Source: an uncultured Lachnospiraceae bacterium
Lineage (GTDB): Bacteria; Bacillota; Clostridia; Lachnospirales; Lachnospiraceae
Direction of reading: 5' to 3'
NCBI GenBank assembly: GCA_947626745.1
Contig: CANQTF010000004.1
Location: 62,001-126,000 of the forward strand
DNA: 64,000 bases
The number at the start of each line of letters is the position of its first letter. The first letter of the stretch is position 1. The notes beneath the pieces are model-generated. The model ran no database searches and was not told the origin of the DNA. It was given only the letters and a program-made list of their open reading frames with translations. The position numbers and the translations under genes are program-made. Positions 43,113 to 52,047 of this stretch are shown here, piece by piece.

Positions 43113-44042
43113 TTAAGTGAAACTGATAACAGTCTCCTTCGGCGCTTTGGTCTGCTCCACGCTGACGGCGTGAAGGACGGGGCCTTCCCCCTGATAATCC
43201 GCAAAATATTCTTTCGCGACCTTCGCCCGGACTTTCACCCACTGCTGGTCCGACAGCGCGTCCGTCCCGTCATACTCACAGGCGAACCCGAGAAAAGCCA
43301 TATCCTCCGCACAGCATGTCATCGCCATCCTGCCCGGCACAAAATAGCCTTTCGGAAATTCCTTCGGCTTCAGCACCATCGCCGTAAACGAGACTGTCCT
43401 GCCCTCATAGCGCTCCAAATGATCCAAGGAATCCAGATACCATATCCCGTAGCCCTCGTTGTCCAATTCAATAACATCTGCTTTTAAATCGTAGGGCAGA
43501 TCCTCCTCCATGATCTCATTGATCTCGCCGTTGGCGTCCTCGAACACGATCTCCGCCTTCTGGTTGATCGCCTTCACGTTGCGCTTATAGCTGCTCAGAT
43601 CTTTTACGCCGTCGCAGCGGTTGAAGATAATCAACTCCGACGCGCGGATCTGTTCGGCGAGGAGCGATTTCATGTTGGTGTAGTACATCGGGAACGTGGA
43701 GGCGTCGATAGTCGTGATCTGCTGCTCGATCTTCCAGTGCCAGGGCAGCTTCATCTCCTTATAATTCCACATACCGTTGTACTCGATGATGATCCGCTCC
43801 GGCTTATGCTTCTTCTCCAACTCGATCAGCTTTGCCGGCTGAAAGTCCGCCTCGTCTTCGATCAGCTCCAGTACCGTCCTGCTCCTCTTAAGAAGCGCCG
43901 CGTCATACTCGTTCTCGCCCTCCTCGCACAGAATGAGCAGCGTTCTGCCGCCGATCTGAAAATAGGGCTGCGCCAGCGTGTAAGTGATAAACTCGGTTTT
44001 GCCGCTCTCCAAGAATCCGTTGATCACATAGACCGGTTTCAT
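43113..44042 (-). CDS. G3E GTPase fused to a YcgQ-like C-terminal domain
   Basis: The N-terminal part is a CobW/G3E-type GTPase: P-loop VINGFLESGKTEFITYTLA, IIEYNGMWNYK, and FNRCDGVKDL in place of the usual NKxD. The last 100 residues contain FVPGRMAMTCCAEDMAFLGF, a CC motif I recognise from the YcgQ/TIGR03943 family, which in Bacillus belongs to a zinc-uptake pair. The single chain thus joins a metal-chaperone GTPase to a YcgQ-like tail, without YcgQ membrane helices. It lies 37 bases after the His-rich GTPase. Whether it acts in metal delivery is inference. Confidence 0.72.
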   Translation of the reverse strand: MKPVYVINGFLESGKTEFITYTLAQPYFQIGGRTLLILCEEGENEYDAALLKRSRTVLELIEDEADFQPAKLIELEKKHKPERIIIEYNGMWNYKEMKLPWHWKIEQQITTIDASTFPMYYTNMKSLLAEQIRASELIIFNRCDGVKDLSSYKRNVKAINQKAEIVFEDANGEINEIMEEDLPYDLKADVIELDNEGYGIWYLDSLDHLERYEGRTVSFTAMVLKPKEFPKGYFVPGRMAMTCCAEDMAFLGFACEYDGTDALSDQQWVKVRAKVAKEYFADYQGEGPVLHAVSVEQTKAPKETVISFT

Positions 44043-44079
44043 AATATATCCACACCTTTCCGTAACAGCTTATCTCCGA

Positions 44080-45210
44080 TCATTTCCGAAACAGCTCCGT
44101 CAGCTTATCTTCTTTCAGCTGTGACCCGATCACGCAGAATTTGCCGGTCACGTCGGGGCTGCCGTCCCTGACGTTGCTCTCCTCGGGCACATAGTCGAAA
44201 TAGATCCAGCCGCCGTCCGCCGCCGGCACCATACCCTTGGCGCGCAGGACGATCCCGTACACCTCTTCCCTGTCAAGCTCTTTCAGGATATGGCCGATCT
44301 CCTCTTTTGTGTAGGCTGCCGGTGTCTCCATGCCCCAACTCGTGAAGATCTCGTCCGCATCGTGGTGGTGGTGATGATGTCCGTGCTCCTCATGATCGTG
44401 ATGATGCTCATGCTCCTCGTGGTCATGATGATGCTCATGCTCCTCGTGGTCATGGTGATGCTCGTGCTCCTCATGGTCATGGTGGTGTTCATGCCCCTCG
44501 TGGTCATGATCGTGATCGTGGCAGCCGCAGGTGCATTCTTCGTCATGACCGTGATGATGTTCATGCTCCTCATGATGCGCCAGCACTTCCCGCATCAGCT
44601 CGGCTTCCAGATCCTTCGCGCCCTCTATCGTCGCGAGGATATCCCTGCCGTCCAGCGCATCCCACGGCGTCGTGATGATCGTCGCCTTCGCATTGTGTTC
44701 GCGGATCAGCTCCACACAGGCCGACAGCTTTTCCTCGTTCAGCTTATCCGTCCTGCTTAACACGATAGTCCCCGCGTGCTCGATCTGATTGATGAAGAAC
44801 TCGCCGAAATTCTTGATATACATCTTGCACTTGCAGGCGTCCACAACGGCAACGGCGCTGTTCAGCTCCACGTCCCTGTCCGCCATCGCCTCCTGCACGG
44901 CTTTCATGACGTCGGACAGCTTACCGACGCCGGACGGCTCGATCAGGATACGCTCCGGCGCGTATGTGTCGAGCACTTCCCGCAGGGAGGTCCCGAAATC
45001 GCCCACCAGAGAGCAGCAGATACAGCCGGAATTCATCTCCTTGATCTCGATGCCCGCCTCCTTCAAGAAGCCGCCGTCGATGCCGATCTCTCCGAATTCG
45101 TTCTCGATCAGCACTGCCTTGGTGTCGGCGAGCGCCTCCTTCAACAGCTTCTTGATCAGTGTCGTCTTGCCGGCGCCCAAAAAACCGGACACAATATCAA
45201 TCTTCGTCAT
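44080..45210 (-). CDS. CobW-type G3E GTPase with long His-rich metal-binding repeat
   Basis: The 376-residue protein starts MTKIDIVSGFLGAGKTTLIK (P-loop GFLGAGKTT). The metal motif is MNSGCICCSLVGDFGTSLRE (CxCC), and LEEKL-like SRTDKLNEEKL is the guanine site. A stretch of about 85 residues is almost only His, Glu and Asp (repeats of DHEEHEHHH) with CTCGCHDHDHDHEGHEHHHD in the middle. The C-terminal domain has VYGIVLRAKGMVP. It is a likely zinc or nickel/cobalt chaperone. The start is ATG 45210, though the upstream site is weak. The two G3E genes and a CmpB-like protein form one unit. Confidence 0.85.
   Translation of the reverse strand: MTKIDIVSGFLGAGKTTLIKKLLKEALADTKAVLIENEFGEIGIDGGFLKEAGIEIKEMNSGCICCSLVGDFGTSLREVLDTYAPERILIEPSGVGKLSDVMKAVQEAMADRDVELNSAVAVVDACKCKMYIKNFGEFFINQIEHAGTIVLSRTDKLNEEKLSACVELIREHNAKATIITTPWDALDGRDILATIEGAKDLEAELMREVLAHHEEHEHHHGHDEECTCGCHDHDHDHEGHEHHHDHEEHEHHHDHEEHEHHHDHEEHEHHHDHEEHGHHHHHHDADEIFTSWGMETPAAYTKEEIGHILKELDREEVYGIVLRAKGMVPAADGGWIYFDYVPEESNVRDGSPDVTGKFCVIGSQLKEDKLTELFRK
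44385..44519 (-). repeat. 27-bp in-frame repeats encoding His-rich units
   Basis: Four 27-base units, with a fifth degenerate one, encode DHEEHEHHH-type peptides. Copy number can vary without a frameshift. Confidence 0.85.
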
Positions 45211-45246
45211 TGTAAAACACCAGCCTTTCTCCATTTCCATTCCTAA

Positions 45247-45266
45247 CGGTACGGCTGCCCGTACCG
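45247..45266 (-). promoter_or_regulatory. Inverted repeat upstream of the His-rich GTPase
   Basis: CGGTACGG and CCGTACCG pair around a four-base centre, about 38 bases before the start codon. A metal-responsive operator is conceivable, but the sequence does not match the usual Zur box that I know. It may also be just a hairpin. The rest of 45267-45404 shows no gene. Confidence 0.35.
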
Positions 45267-45404
45267 CACAACTTATTATTTTCTCTCTTTTGCGCCGATC
45301 TGTCAAGGCGCGGGGCATCTTTATCCGTTCCTCGTACCAGTGAAACGGGCGCCATGCGCCATCTCACACCTTCGCGCTGCAAAGCCCGCTTGCCGGCGTT
45401 TTCG

Positions 45405-46220
45405 TCATTCCAGATTCAGCTTGTGTTCCATCACATGCCAGGTGATCAGGTAAAAACCGGCCGAATAGAGCAGACCGAGGAGCAGCGCCGGTTCCCAGGA
45501 GTAACGCCACGTAAGACCGTTCAGGATGCCCTCGCCGTCGTCTGCAATCATGAAGATCAACACGCTGATCATGCCCTGCAGCATACTCCGCAGCGCATTG
45601 AAAGCGATATAGAAGCCGAAAGAAGCCAACACCTTGTGGTTCGCCGAAAGCTGTCCCAGAGAGGCGCTCGCCGCCACCTGCATGATCTTCGCAAAGACGC
45701 CCGCCACTGCCGCGACTATCGCCATGATCGCCGTAAAGACGTTGAGCTCTTCCCTGCCCACATAAATCGGCAGATACCAGTGACCGCCAAAGAGTTCGCC
45801 GAAGAAATCCTTCGTATCCCCTCCGAAAACCAGCCAGGCGGACATGTAGATGACCAGCGTCATCACCAGGATCCAGAATGCGCTGACCAGCGCCTTCGCC
45901 ACGATAATGTGGTGCTTGTCCACCGGCAGCGTGTGCAGCAGATAGCCCTGATCCCCGTAAGTGGAGGTGTAGAAGCGCCAGAGCAGATAGATATAGCCGC
46001 CCACGAACACCGTGATAACGCTGAGCGCATAGGACAGCATCATTATGAGTATAAAAATCCCGCTCATCAATCCGTCCACTCTGTCTTCCGAGAAAAGCGA
46101 CTTTTCGGCAACGTCATTTGCGATCCACGTCATGACTGAAAGACACACGATCACCAGATTCGCCGGCAGGAGCAGTTTCCAACTCGCCTTCCACTCGTAT
46201 TTCATCAATTTCCCTAACAT
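45405..46220 (-). CDS. ABC transporter permease
   Basis: The 271-residue protein has six hydrophobic segments and starts MLGKLMKYEWKASWKLLLPA, typical of ABC-2-type permeases in Firmicutes that pair with a GntR- or YtrB-type ATPase. The gene overlaps the ATPase by seven bases. VDGLMSGIFILIMMLSYALS and LLHTLPVDKHHIIVAKALVS match the family. Substrate not known; no regulator is adjacent. Confidence 0.8.
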   Translation of the reverse strand: MLGKLMKYEWKASWKLLLPANLVIVCLSVMTWIANDVAEKSLFSEDRVDGLMSGIFILIMMLSYALSVITVFVGGYIYLLWRFYTSTYGDQGYLLHTLPVDKHHIIVAKALVSAFWILVMTLVIYMSAWLVFGGDTKDFFGELFGGHWYLPIYVGREELNVFTAIMAIVAAVAGVFAKIMQVAASASLGQLSANHKVLASFGFYIAFNALRSMLQGMISVLIFMIADDGEGILNGLTWRYSWEPALLLGLLYSAGFYLITWHVMEHKLNLE

Positions 46221-46912
46221 GCGAACACCTCCCTGAAGAATTGATCCACAGACTTGCCCTCGTTGCGCCTGATCTGCTCCGCACCCGCCTGCAGGAGAAT
46301 GCTGCCCTGCCGGATGAACACGACCTCGTCCAAGATATTCTCCACGTCGGAGATCAGATGCGTGGACAGAAGGATCGTCGCGTTCCGGTTATAGTTTGCC
46401 ACGACCGTGTGCAGGATATAATCGCGCGACGCCGGATCGACGCCGGCAATGGGCTCGTCCAGCACATACAGATCGGCGTCTCTGCTCATCACGAGGATCA
46501 GCTGCACCTTCTCTTTCATGCCCTTGGACAGATTCTTAAGTCTCTCGTAGGGCTGGATCTGCAGACGCGCCAGCATGTCGTAGGCCCTCTCCGGCTGAAA
46601 ATCCGGATAGAAGTCCCGAAAATATTCCACGATCTCCATGACCTTCATGTGCGGCTGCAGATAGGTACGCTCCGGCAGATAGGATATGTGGAACTTCGCC
46701 TCCACGCCGGGCTTTATTCCGCCGATCAGGATCTCGCCCGCCGTAGGCTTAAGCAGACCGTTCATGATCTTGATGAGCGTCGTCTTGCCGCTCCCGTTAG
46801 GCCCCAGCAGCCCGATGATCCGGCCGCGCTCCAGATTCAGATAGATGCTGTTGAGCGCGGTTTTGCGGCCGTAATTCTTGGTAAGCCCCATACACTGTAC
46901 AATAGGTGCCAT
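46214..46912 (-). CDS. ABC transporter ATP-binding protein
   Basis: The 232-residue ATPase starts MAPIVQCMGLTKNYGRKTAL with GGAGGAGACAGA before it (the frame starting nine codons earlier has no site). Walker A is GLLGPNGSGKTTLIKIMNGL, the signature is LKNLSKGMKEKVQLILVMSR and Walker B is ADLYVLDEPIAGVDPAS. It is coupled to the permease. The pair resembles multidrug or bacitracin-type exporters, but this cannot be decided. Confidence 0.88.
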   Translation of the reverse strand: MAPIVQCMGLTKNYGRKTALNSIYLNLERGRIIGLLGPNGSGKTTLIKIMNGLLKPTAGEILIGGIKPGVEAKFHISYLPERTYLQPHMKVMEIVEYFRDFYPDFQPERAYDMLARLQIQPYERLKNLSKGMKEKVQLILVMSRDADLYVLDEPIAGVDPASRDYILHTVVANYNRNATILLSTHLISDVENILDEVVFIRQGSILLQAGAEQIRRNEGKSVDQFFREVFAC

Positions 46913-46935
46913 TCTGTCTCCTCCTTTATCCGAAA

Positions 46936-47841
46936 TCAAAGTACCTCCGTCTTATCGCAGACCGATCCGTCTATGGTTATGCGGTAATCCGCCGAAAATG
47001 TCTTTCCTGCGCCCAGCGCCTGTATCCACTCCCGCTCTCTCCACTCTCCGTCGAAATCAGCGCTGTCGCACCTGCCGTACCAGGGTTCGATACAGATGAA
47101 CGGCGCTCCCTTCTTCGGCGGCGACCATACGCCGAACAGCGGCGCGTCAAAGGCCACCGTCAGATAATCCTTTCCCTCCGGCGTCACGAGCGAGACGCTG
47201 TGTGCCTGATCATGCTCGATCACCAGCGCGTCCCTGTCAAAAAGCCGTTCCGTAACGGGCAGGATACCGTCCTGCAGCCTGTAGACCGCCTTTTCACCGC
47301 TCACCAGCCCCTGCTCCAAAACGGAGGCAGCGATCTTCTCCCGCGCGTCGAACCGAAGCATATAATCGCTCTGCTTCGTTCCTTCCCTGATCGGGCAGAG
47401 GAAAGCCGGATGCCCGCCTATGGAAAAATACAGCGTATCCTTCGCGGGATTCCTGACTCTCCACTTGACGCACACCGTCGTATCCCACAGCTCATAGCCG
47501 ATCTCCAGCACAAACGGATAGGGATACCGCTTCATCGTCTCTTCGTCGGATTCCAGCGAAAACCAGATCTCGTGGGCGACCTGGCTCTTGAGCCTGAACT
47601 CCGTATCCCTTGCAAAACCGTGCTGGCTCATCGGGTACTGTGTGCCGCCCACGCGGTAAACGCCGTCCTTCACACCGCCTACCAGCGGAAAAAGGACCGG
47701 AGAAGTCCGTTTCCAATAGCGCGGGTCGGCGTTCCACATATATTCCCGGCCCGAAGAGATCTCCTTAAGAGATCGCAGCTCCGCGCCCATACTGTCGACC
47801 TGTATCGTAATCCTGCCGTTGCTGATCTGAAAAAGCGCCAT
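46936..47841 (-). CDS. Aldose 1-epimerase (mutarotase-like) family protein
   Basis: The 301-residue protein starts MALFQISNGRITIQVDSMGA (AAGGAGGATCACT upstream). Text such as GGVKDGVYRVGGTQYPMSQH (the His-containing HGFAR-type region), SIGGHPAFLCPIREGT and CIEPWYGRCDS matches GalM/LacX-like mutarotases, which flip alpha and beta sugar forms. Members of this subgroup (LacX/YihR-like) have uncertain substrates. It lies 23 bases upstream of the ABC ATPase. The upstream 48 in-frame codons lack an initiation site. Confidence 0.82.
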   Translation of the reverse strand: MALFQISNGRITIQVDSMGAELRSLKEISSGREYMWNADPRYWKRTSPVLFPLVGGVKDGVYRVGGTQYPMSQHGFARDTEFRLKSQVAHEIWFSLESDEETMKRYPYPFVLEIGYELWDTTVCVKWRVRNPAKDTLYFSIGGHPAFLCPIREGTKQSDYMLRFDAREKIAASVLEQGLVSGEKAVYRLQDGILPVTERLFDRDALVIEHDQAHSVSLVTPEGKDYLTVAFDAPLFGVWSPPKKGAPFICIEPWYGRCDSADFDGEWREREWIQALGAGKTFSADYRITIDGSVCDKTEVL

Positions 47842-47887
47842 AGTGATCCTCCTTGCTGCAATATATATGAGTATACCATATCGGCAA

Positions 47888-48892
47888 TTATGCCTGCAAG
47901 CCCGCCGCCGCGCGAAGCTCATGGCGCAGCGTAAAATGCTCCGTGTGGTATCTGCGCCGCGGCAGCCGGTCCGTAAGCGCTGCAAGCTGTCCCGTCAGCC
48001 ACTCCGTCAGGCTGTCCTCGTCCGTTTTTCTGATGCGGGTACCCTCTCCGACCCGGTAAGACTTGGTTTTGGCGAGATAGGGCAGCACAATGACGATCTC
48101 CTCGCCTCTGGCGTTCACCACGTACCCGTCCCCGCGCTTCAGGTATGCCTCCAGCACGCATTCATAGGACTCGGGTATGGCCTTTAAGGGCCGGTGTACG
48201 GAACTGGTCCGCTCTCTGGGCCGGCAGCTCCGCTCCATATCCTGCGCCGTATACTCCGCATAGCCGATCTCCCAAACGGCCTCAAACTGCGCGTTATGCG
48301 CCTCCCATTCCCGAAATATCCGCTCCGCCTGTTCGAGAAAATCCTCCGCACACTTACCTATCTCCTCTTCGCACACCGCGGTCTCCCGCCCGATCGCGCG
48401 AAGCATTCCCACCAGCTTTGACACGCTCTCCCGCCTCGTTCCGGCCCACGCCGTCTCCACACCGTTGTCAACCAGATACTGATAAAATTCGGCCATGCCG
48501 CGCATCTCGAAATCAAGTTTACATAATTTTTCTCCGCGCAGATCGCAGAGCACGATCTGACCCACGCTGCCGCCCACTCCCACTTTACAGAAGCCGATCT
48601 CGTCCAGCGTAAACCTTTTTTCCTTCTTCAATAAGTTTACATAACATATATTCATATCCTCCACAAGCACTTTTCTGTTGCAGTACAGCATCAGGCAGAT
48701 GCCGCCGCCGAAAAGTATGCACAGGACCGGCAGATAGAGCAGTGCGCCGCCGCCCTGCGCAGACGGATACAGCAGCCGCATCAGCGGGATAAAAAGCGCG
48801 GCGGTGACCGCCAGAACGCCGCACACGAGCGCCGCCCCGTTCTCCCTGACCTGCAATCTGATCCTTTCTTCCCGCTCCGTATATGTTTCCAT
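47888..48892 (-). CDS. Uncharacterised membrane protein, 334 aa
   Basis: No family is recognised. The N-terminus (METYTEREERIRLQVRENGA) leads into two helices, about 20-40 (ALVCGVLAVTAALFIPLMRL) and 55-70. A soluble part of about 250 residues follows, with a mixed beta region (KRFTLDEIGFCKVGVGGSVG) reminiscent of a PH-like or bPH fold and an Arg-rich tail. The gene starts 12 bases after the trypsin-like gene stop. A membrane-bound PH-like protein is possible but unproven. Confidence 0.6.
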   Translation of the reverse strand: METYTEREERIRLQVRENGAALVCGVLAVTAALFIPLMRLLYPSAQGGGALLYLPVLCILFGGGICLMLYCNRKVLVEDMNICYVNLLKKEKRFTLDEIGFCKVGVGGSVGQIVLCDLRGEKLCKLDFEMRGMAEFYQYLVDNGVETAWAGTRRESVSKLVGMLRAIGRETAVCEEEIGKCAEDFLEQAERIFREWEAHNAQFEAVWEIGYAEYTAQDMERSCRPRERTSSVHRPLKAIPESYECVLEAYLKRGDGYVVNARGEEIVIVLPYLAKTKSYRVGEGTRIRKTDEDSLTEWLTGQLAALTDRLPRRRYHTEHFTLRHELRAAAGLQA

Positions 48893-48904
48893 CGCTCCTC
48901 CGAA

Positions 48905-49726
48905 TCATTCCGCCGCCGATGCCCGGCCGGCGAACGCTGTTCCCGCCACCACTTCCCGGTATGCCTCTATCATGTCGGGCAGCGGTACGCTGGCCGTCTC
49001 GTTTTGGTCCGTTCCGCCCGTCGTCATGCCGATCAGGTAACCCCTTCCGTCAAAGGTGCCGCCGCCGGACATGCCCGCCCTTGCAAAGCAGTGACCGTAC
49101 AGCATATGTGCGTCGAAATCTTCAATATAGCGGTCCTTGTCCTCCACGCTCCCCTGATAATACTGCGCGTCGTGCTGTGCCGAACCGGGATCCGCCAGAA
49201 ACATTTCGTCGCCCGGCTGCAGCGCCTCGAACGCCTCCGTGTCGATGCGGGCATATCTGAGCTCCTGCAGCTCCTCATAAGTAAACAGTCTGCGGTCCAC
49301 CGCCACAAAACCCACATCGTACTGCGCCGACACTCCCACGAGCTGCGCGTCCGTGTCGAAGCCCTGCGGGAAGTGTACATATCCCTGCTCCGCCGTCCAA
49401 TAGCGCAGGACATGCCTGTTGGTGACGATGATGACGTACTCGTCGGACAGCTCCCATATGATCCCGCTGCCGTGCGCGTTCCCCATCCGGATCTGCACGA
49501 CGCAGTCTTTGATATTTGCATATGCCCGCACACAATCCGGCGTTTCGAGAGCCGCCGTCTCCAAATAACCTAACGCCAGCATTCCCTCGTAGATATCCCG
49601 GTCCGTCACAGTCTGGATCAGGTGCGGCAAAGCCCCTGCCGCCCGAGCCGGAAGCGGCGCCGCACACACGGCCCCGAGTATAGCCGCCGCAAGCAGGAGC
49701 GCGGCAGATGATTTCCTGTGTCTCAT
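48905..49726 (-). CDS. Trypsin-like serine protease, secreted or anchored
   Basis: The 273-residue protein (start MRHRKSSAALLLAAAILGAV) has an N-terminal signal or anchor segment with cleavage near ARAAGAL. The catalytic triad reads VTNRHVLRYW (His), DVGFVAVDRRL (Asp) and RAGMSGGGTFDGRG (Ser). It lacks a PDZ domain, unlike HtrA. It is directly upstream of the unknown membrane gene and may be coupled to it. Target unknown. The start at 49726 has only a weak AAAGG site; longer frames to 49795 add 23 residues without signal character. Confidence 0.83.
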   Translation of the reverse strand: MRHRKSSAALLLAAAILGAVCAAPLPARAAGALPHLIQTVTDRDIYEGMLALGYLETAALETPDCVRAYANIKDCVVQIRMGNAHGSGIIWELSDEYVIIVTNRHVLRYWTAEQGYVHFPQGFDTDAQLVGVSAQYDVGFVAVDRRLFTYEELQELRYARIDTEAFEALQPGDEMFLADPGSAQHDAQYYQGSVEDKDRYIEDFDAHMLYGHCFARAGMSGGGTFDGRGYLIGMTTGGTDQNETASVPLPDMIEAYREVVAGTAFAGRASAAE

Positions 49727-49898
49727 GACAATAGCATGCCTTTCTCGCGGTATCCTGTCAGCCGAAACCTTATTCTGCATTGTCTTTTCAACCATATGAT
49801 TCCGAAATTTTACATCATTCTATACCATACACACGGCAAAATCAATAAAAGAGCCCGAAAAAAACAGATCCGGGCGTGTAGCGGCATGGACAGCACAC

Positions 49899-49935
49899 AA
49901 AAAGACCCTGCCATGTCAATGGAAAGGTCTTTTTA
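49899..49935 (-). terminator. Terminator of rnpB
   Basis: The minus-strand hairpin AAAAAGACC...GGTCTTTTT, with A and T runs on both sides and a 9-base stem, lies directly after the RNase P RNA. Confidence 0.85.
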
Positions 49936-49951
49936 TTGTGCATATAGTAAT

Positions 49952-50359
49952 GCCAAGCAGAACGATAAGCCGGGTTATGTCGCGAATGATCATCTATCTA
50001 GGATCATCGTTGCCGATGACCTCAAGCGGCCTACCTGAGAGCAGATCGGGCAGATCTGTCGCTCTCGTTTTGGTCTTGCTCCGGATGGGGTTTACACAGC
50101 CCTCTCCGTCACCGGAGAAGCGGTAGTCTCTTACACTGCCATTCCACCCTTACCACGGCGTATTGCTGCGCAAAACGCCGGAGAATCACTGCGTGATTCT
50201 CCAATGCAATCACACAATCGCCATGGCGGTCTCTTTTCTGTTGCACTGGCCTTGGAGTCGCCTCCACCGGACGTTATCCGGCATCCTGCCCTGCGGAGCC
50301 CGGACTTTCCTCACCTGCTCCCCTGCGGGAGACAGCCGCGATCATTTGTTCTACTTGGC
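49952..50359 (-). ncRNA. rnpB: RNase P RNA
   Basis: The minus-strand transcript has 5' GCCAAGTAGA pairing with 3' TCTGCTTGGC, the P1 helix, over ten bases (one G-U). The conserved CR I text GAGGAAAGTCCGGGCTCC follows at about 50310, and CR V text ACATAACCCGGCTTATC lies at the 3' end. GACTACCGCTTCTCC and TCTCAGGTAGGCC are internal. The 408-base length fits type A RNA of Clostridia. The 5' end begins only 33 bases after the upstream kinase gene. RNase P matures the 5' end of tRNA. Confidence 0.95.
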
Positions 50360-50391
50360 TTTATGCCTATACAGCCGTCGTTCCAAACAGC

Positions 50392-52047
50392 CTACACGTC
50401 AAAACAGCTTCCGCCCACAAATTCCCTGCACAGAGAATTGGTCGGCAGTTGTTCGCTGCTGACGCCGAGGAAATACTCCAGAAATTTCAGGAGCCGCTTC
50501 GCCTCATGATATTCCGGTTCTCCCCGCCTGATACTGAACAGCAGCGGTTCCGCAAACTGCTTGATGACCGAAAGCTCGTAGATCATAGCGGAGTTGAACA
50601 TGGCATCCGCCTCCTCCTGATAGGGGAATATGTATTTTTCTTCGCCTCTTCTGACAGACGGCCACATGTCGATCGTCTTCCTTGCAGATGTGCCTCTGGT
50701 TCTGGCATCCCGCACCATACGCCGCAGCAGTCTGCCGTCCGTGGTGGGGATCCTGTTGTGCTCGTCTATGTTCAGGCAGGTGAGCGCGCTGATATATATC
50801 TTGTACTTGCTCTCTGCGGGAAGGGAATGCGACATCCGCTCGTTCAGGCCGTGTATGCCCTCGATCACGAGGATATCGTCCGCCCCCAGCTTCGTCCGTC
50901 TGCCGCTGTACTCGCGCTTGCCGGTCCTGAAATTGAACGTGGGGAGCTGTACTTCCCTGCCTGCCAACAGCTCGCTCATGTCCTTATTAAACTGCTCCAC
51001 GTCCAGAGCCTCCAGGCACTCATAATCCGGCTGCCCGTTCTCGTCGCGCGGCGTCTCGTCATGGTTCAGGTAATAATTGTCCAGACCGATCGGATGCGGC
51101 TTCAACCCGTATGTGCGAAGCTGTATGGAAAGTCTGTGGGAAAAGGTCGTCTTTCCCGAGGAGGACGGGCCCGCGATCATGATGAACTTCACACCGTCGC
51201 GTCTGGCGATGTCTCTTGCGATCTCGCCGATCCTGCGCTCCTGAAGCGCCTCCTGCACCAAGATCAGGTCGGAGATGTCGCCCTCGCAGATGCGGTCGTT
51301 GAGATCCCCCACCGTGTCGATCCCCATCTTCACGCCCCACTCACAGGCTTCCATGAGCGTCCGGAACAATTTGGGCTTGGGCGTAAACTGCGGCAGTTTT
51401 CCCGGCTCTCCCTGCTCCGGCAGGAGCAGTATCATGCCGTCCTCATAGGGAAAAAGGTCAAAGCAGTCCACATAGCCCGTGTTCGGCAGCATATAGCCGT
51501 AATAATAATCGTAGTAATCCCCGAGACAATACACATTGATATTGGAGCTCCTGCGGTACCTGAACAGAGAGACTTTATCCTCCATGCCGAGACTCTGAAA
51601 GATCGCCACCGCCTCGTCCGCATGGTAGGCGCGCTTCGTCACCGGAATGCGATTCCCCGCAAGCTCCTTCATGCGGTTTTTGATCTGCTCTATCATGGCG
51701 CCGTCCAGCCGGAGACCGTTTTTGAAGCTGCAGTAATACCCTGCGCCAATGGTAAATTCCACCTTCACATTGACCGCCGCCTGCATGCCGGCCACATCCT
51801 TGACCGCTTTCAGCATCAGCATGATCGCAGAACGCACATAGGTCTTGTGCCCAATCAGGCTGTCGTACGTGATGAATTCCAGCTCACAGTCTTTTGTCAG
51901 GCGCTTCATCAGCTCTTGGATCTTGCCGTCCACCGTGACGAGGGCGATGCGGTACCTGTAGTCGCACTGATACTCCTCCGCGATAAGCTGGTACTGAATG
52001 CCTTCTTCAAACAATTTGTTTTCCCCGTTGATCTTAACCGTGATCAT
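50392..52047 (-). CDS. Nucleoside kinase (TGS/ThrRS-like N-terminus, uridine kinase C-terminus)
   Basis: The 551-residue protein combines an N-terminal TGS-like region (MITVKINGENKLFEEGIQYQ), a ThrRS-like second domain (GAGYYCSFKNGLRLDG) and a P-loop kinase: MIAGPSSSGKTTFSHRLSIQ, LDNYYLNHDETPRDENGQPD and LVIEGIHGLNERM-type text. Such fusions occur in many Firmicutes and act in pyrimidine nucleoside salvage, though the substrate is inferred. The ATG 52047 overlaps the trmK stop (ATGA). The extreme C-terminus (SSEQLPTNSLCREFVGG) is short and may be repeat-derived. Confidence 0.83.
   Translation of the reverse strand: MITVKINGENKLFEEGIQYQLIAEEYQCDYRYRIALVTVDGKIQELMKRLTKDCELEFITYDSLIGHKTYVRSAIMLMLKAVKDVAGMQAAVNVKVEFTIGAGYYCSFKNGLRLDGAMIEQIKNRMKELAGNRIPVTKRAYHADEAVAIFQSLGMEDKVSLFRYRRSSNINVYCLGDYYDYYYGYMLPNTGYVDCFDLFPYEDGMILLLPEQGEPGKLPQFTPKPKLFRTLMEACEWGVKMGIDTVGDLNDRICEGDISDLILVQEALQERRIGEIARDIARRDGVKFIMIAGPSSSGKTTFSHRLSIQLRTYGLKPHPIGLDNYYLNHDETPRDENGQPDYECLEALDVEQFNKDMSELLAGREVQLPTFNFRTGKREYSGRRTKLGADDILVIEGIHGLNERMSHSLPAESKYKIYISALTCLNIDEHNRIPTTDGRLLRRMVRDARTRGTSARKTIDMWPSVRRGEEKYIFPYQEEADAMFNSAMIYELSVIKQFAEPLLFSIRRGEPEYHEAKRLLKFLEYFLGVSSEQLPTNSLCREFVGGSCFDV

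Noticed and set aside
44385..44519. Regular repeats that could suggest a CRISPR array
   Set aside because: The 27-base units are contiguous without spacers, and they encode the His-rich region of a GTPase.
50163..50509. Short plus-strand proteins over the RNase P RNA
   Set aside because: The region is structural RNA on the other strand.
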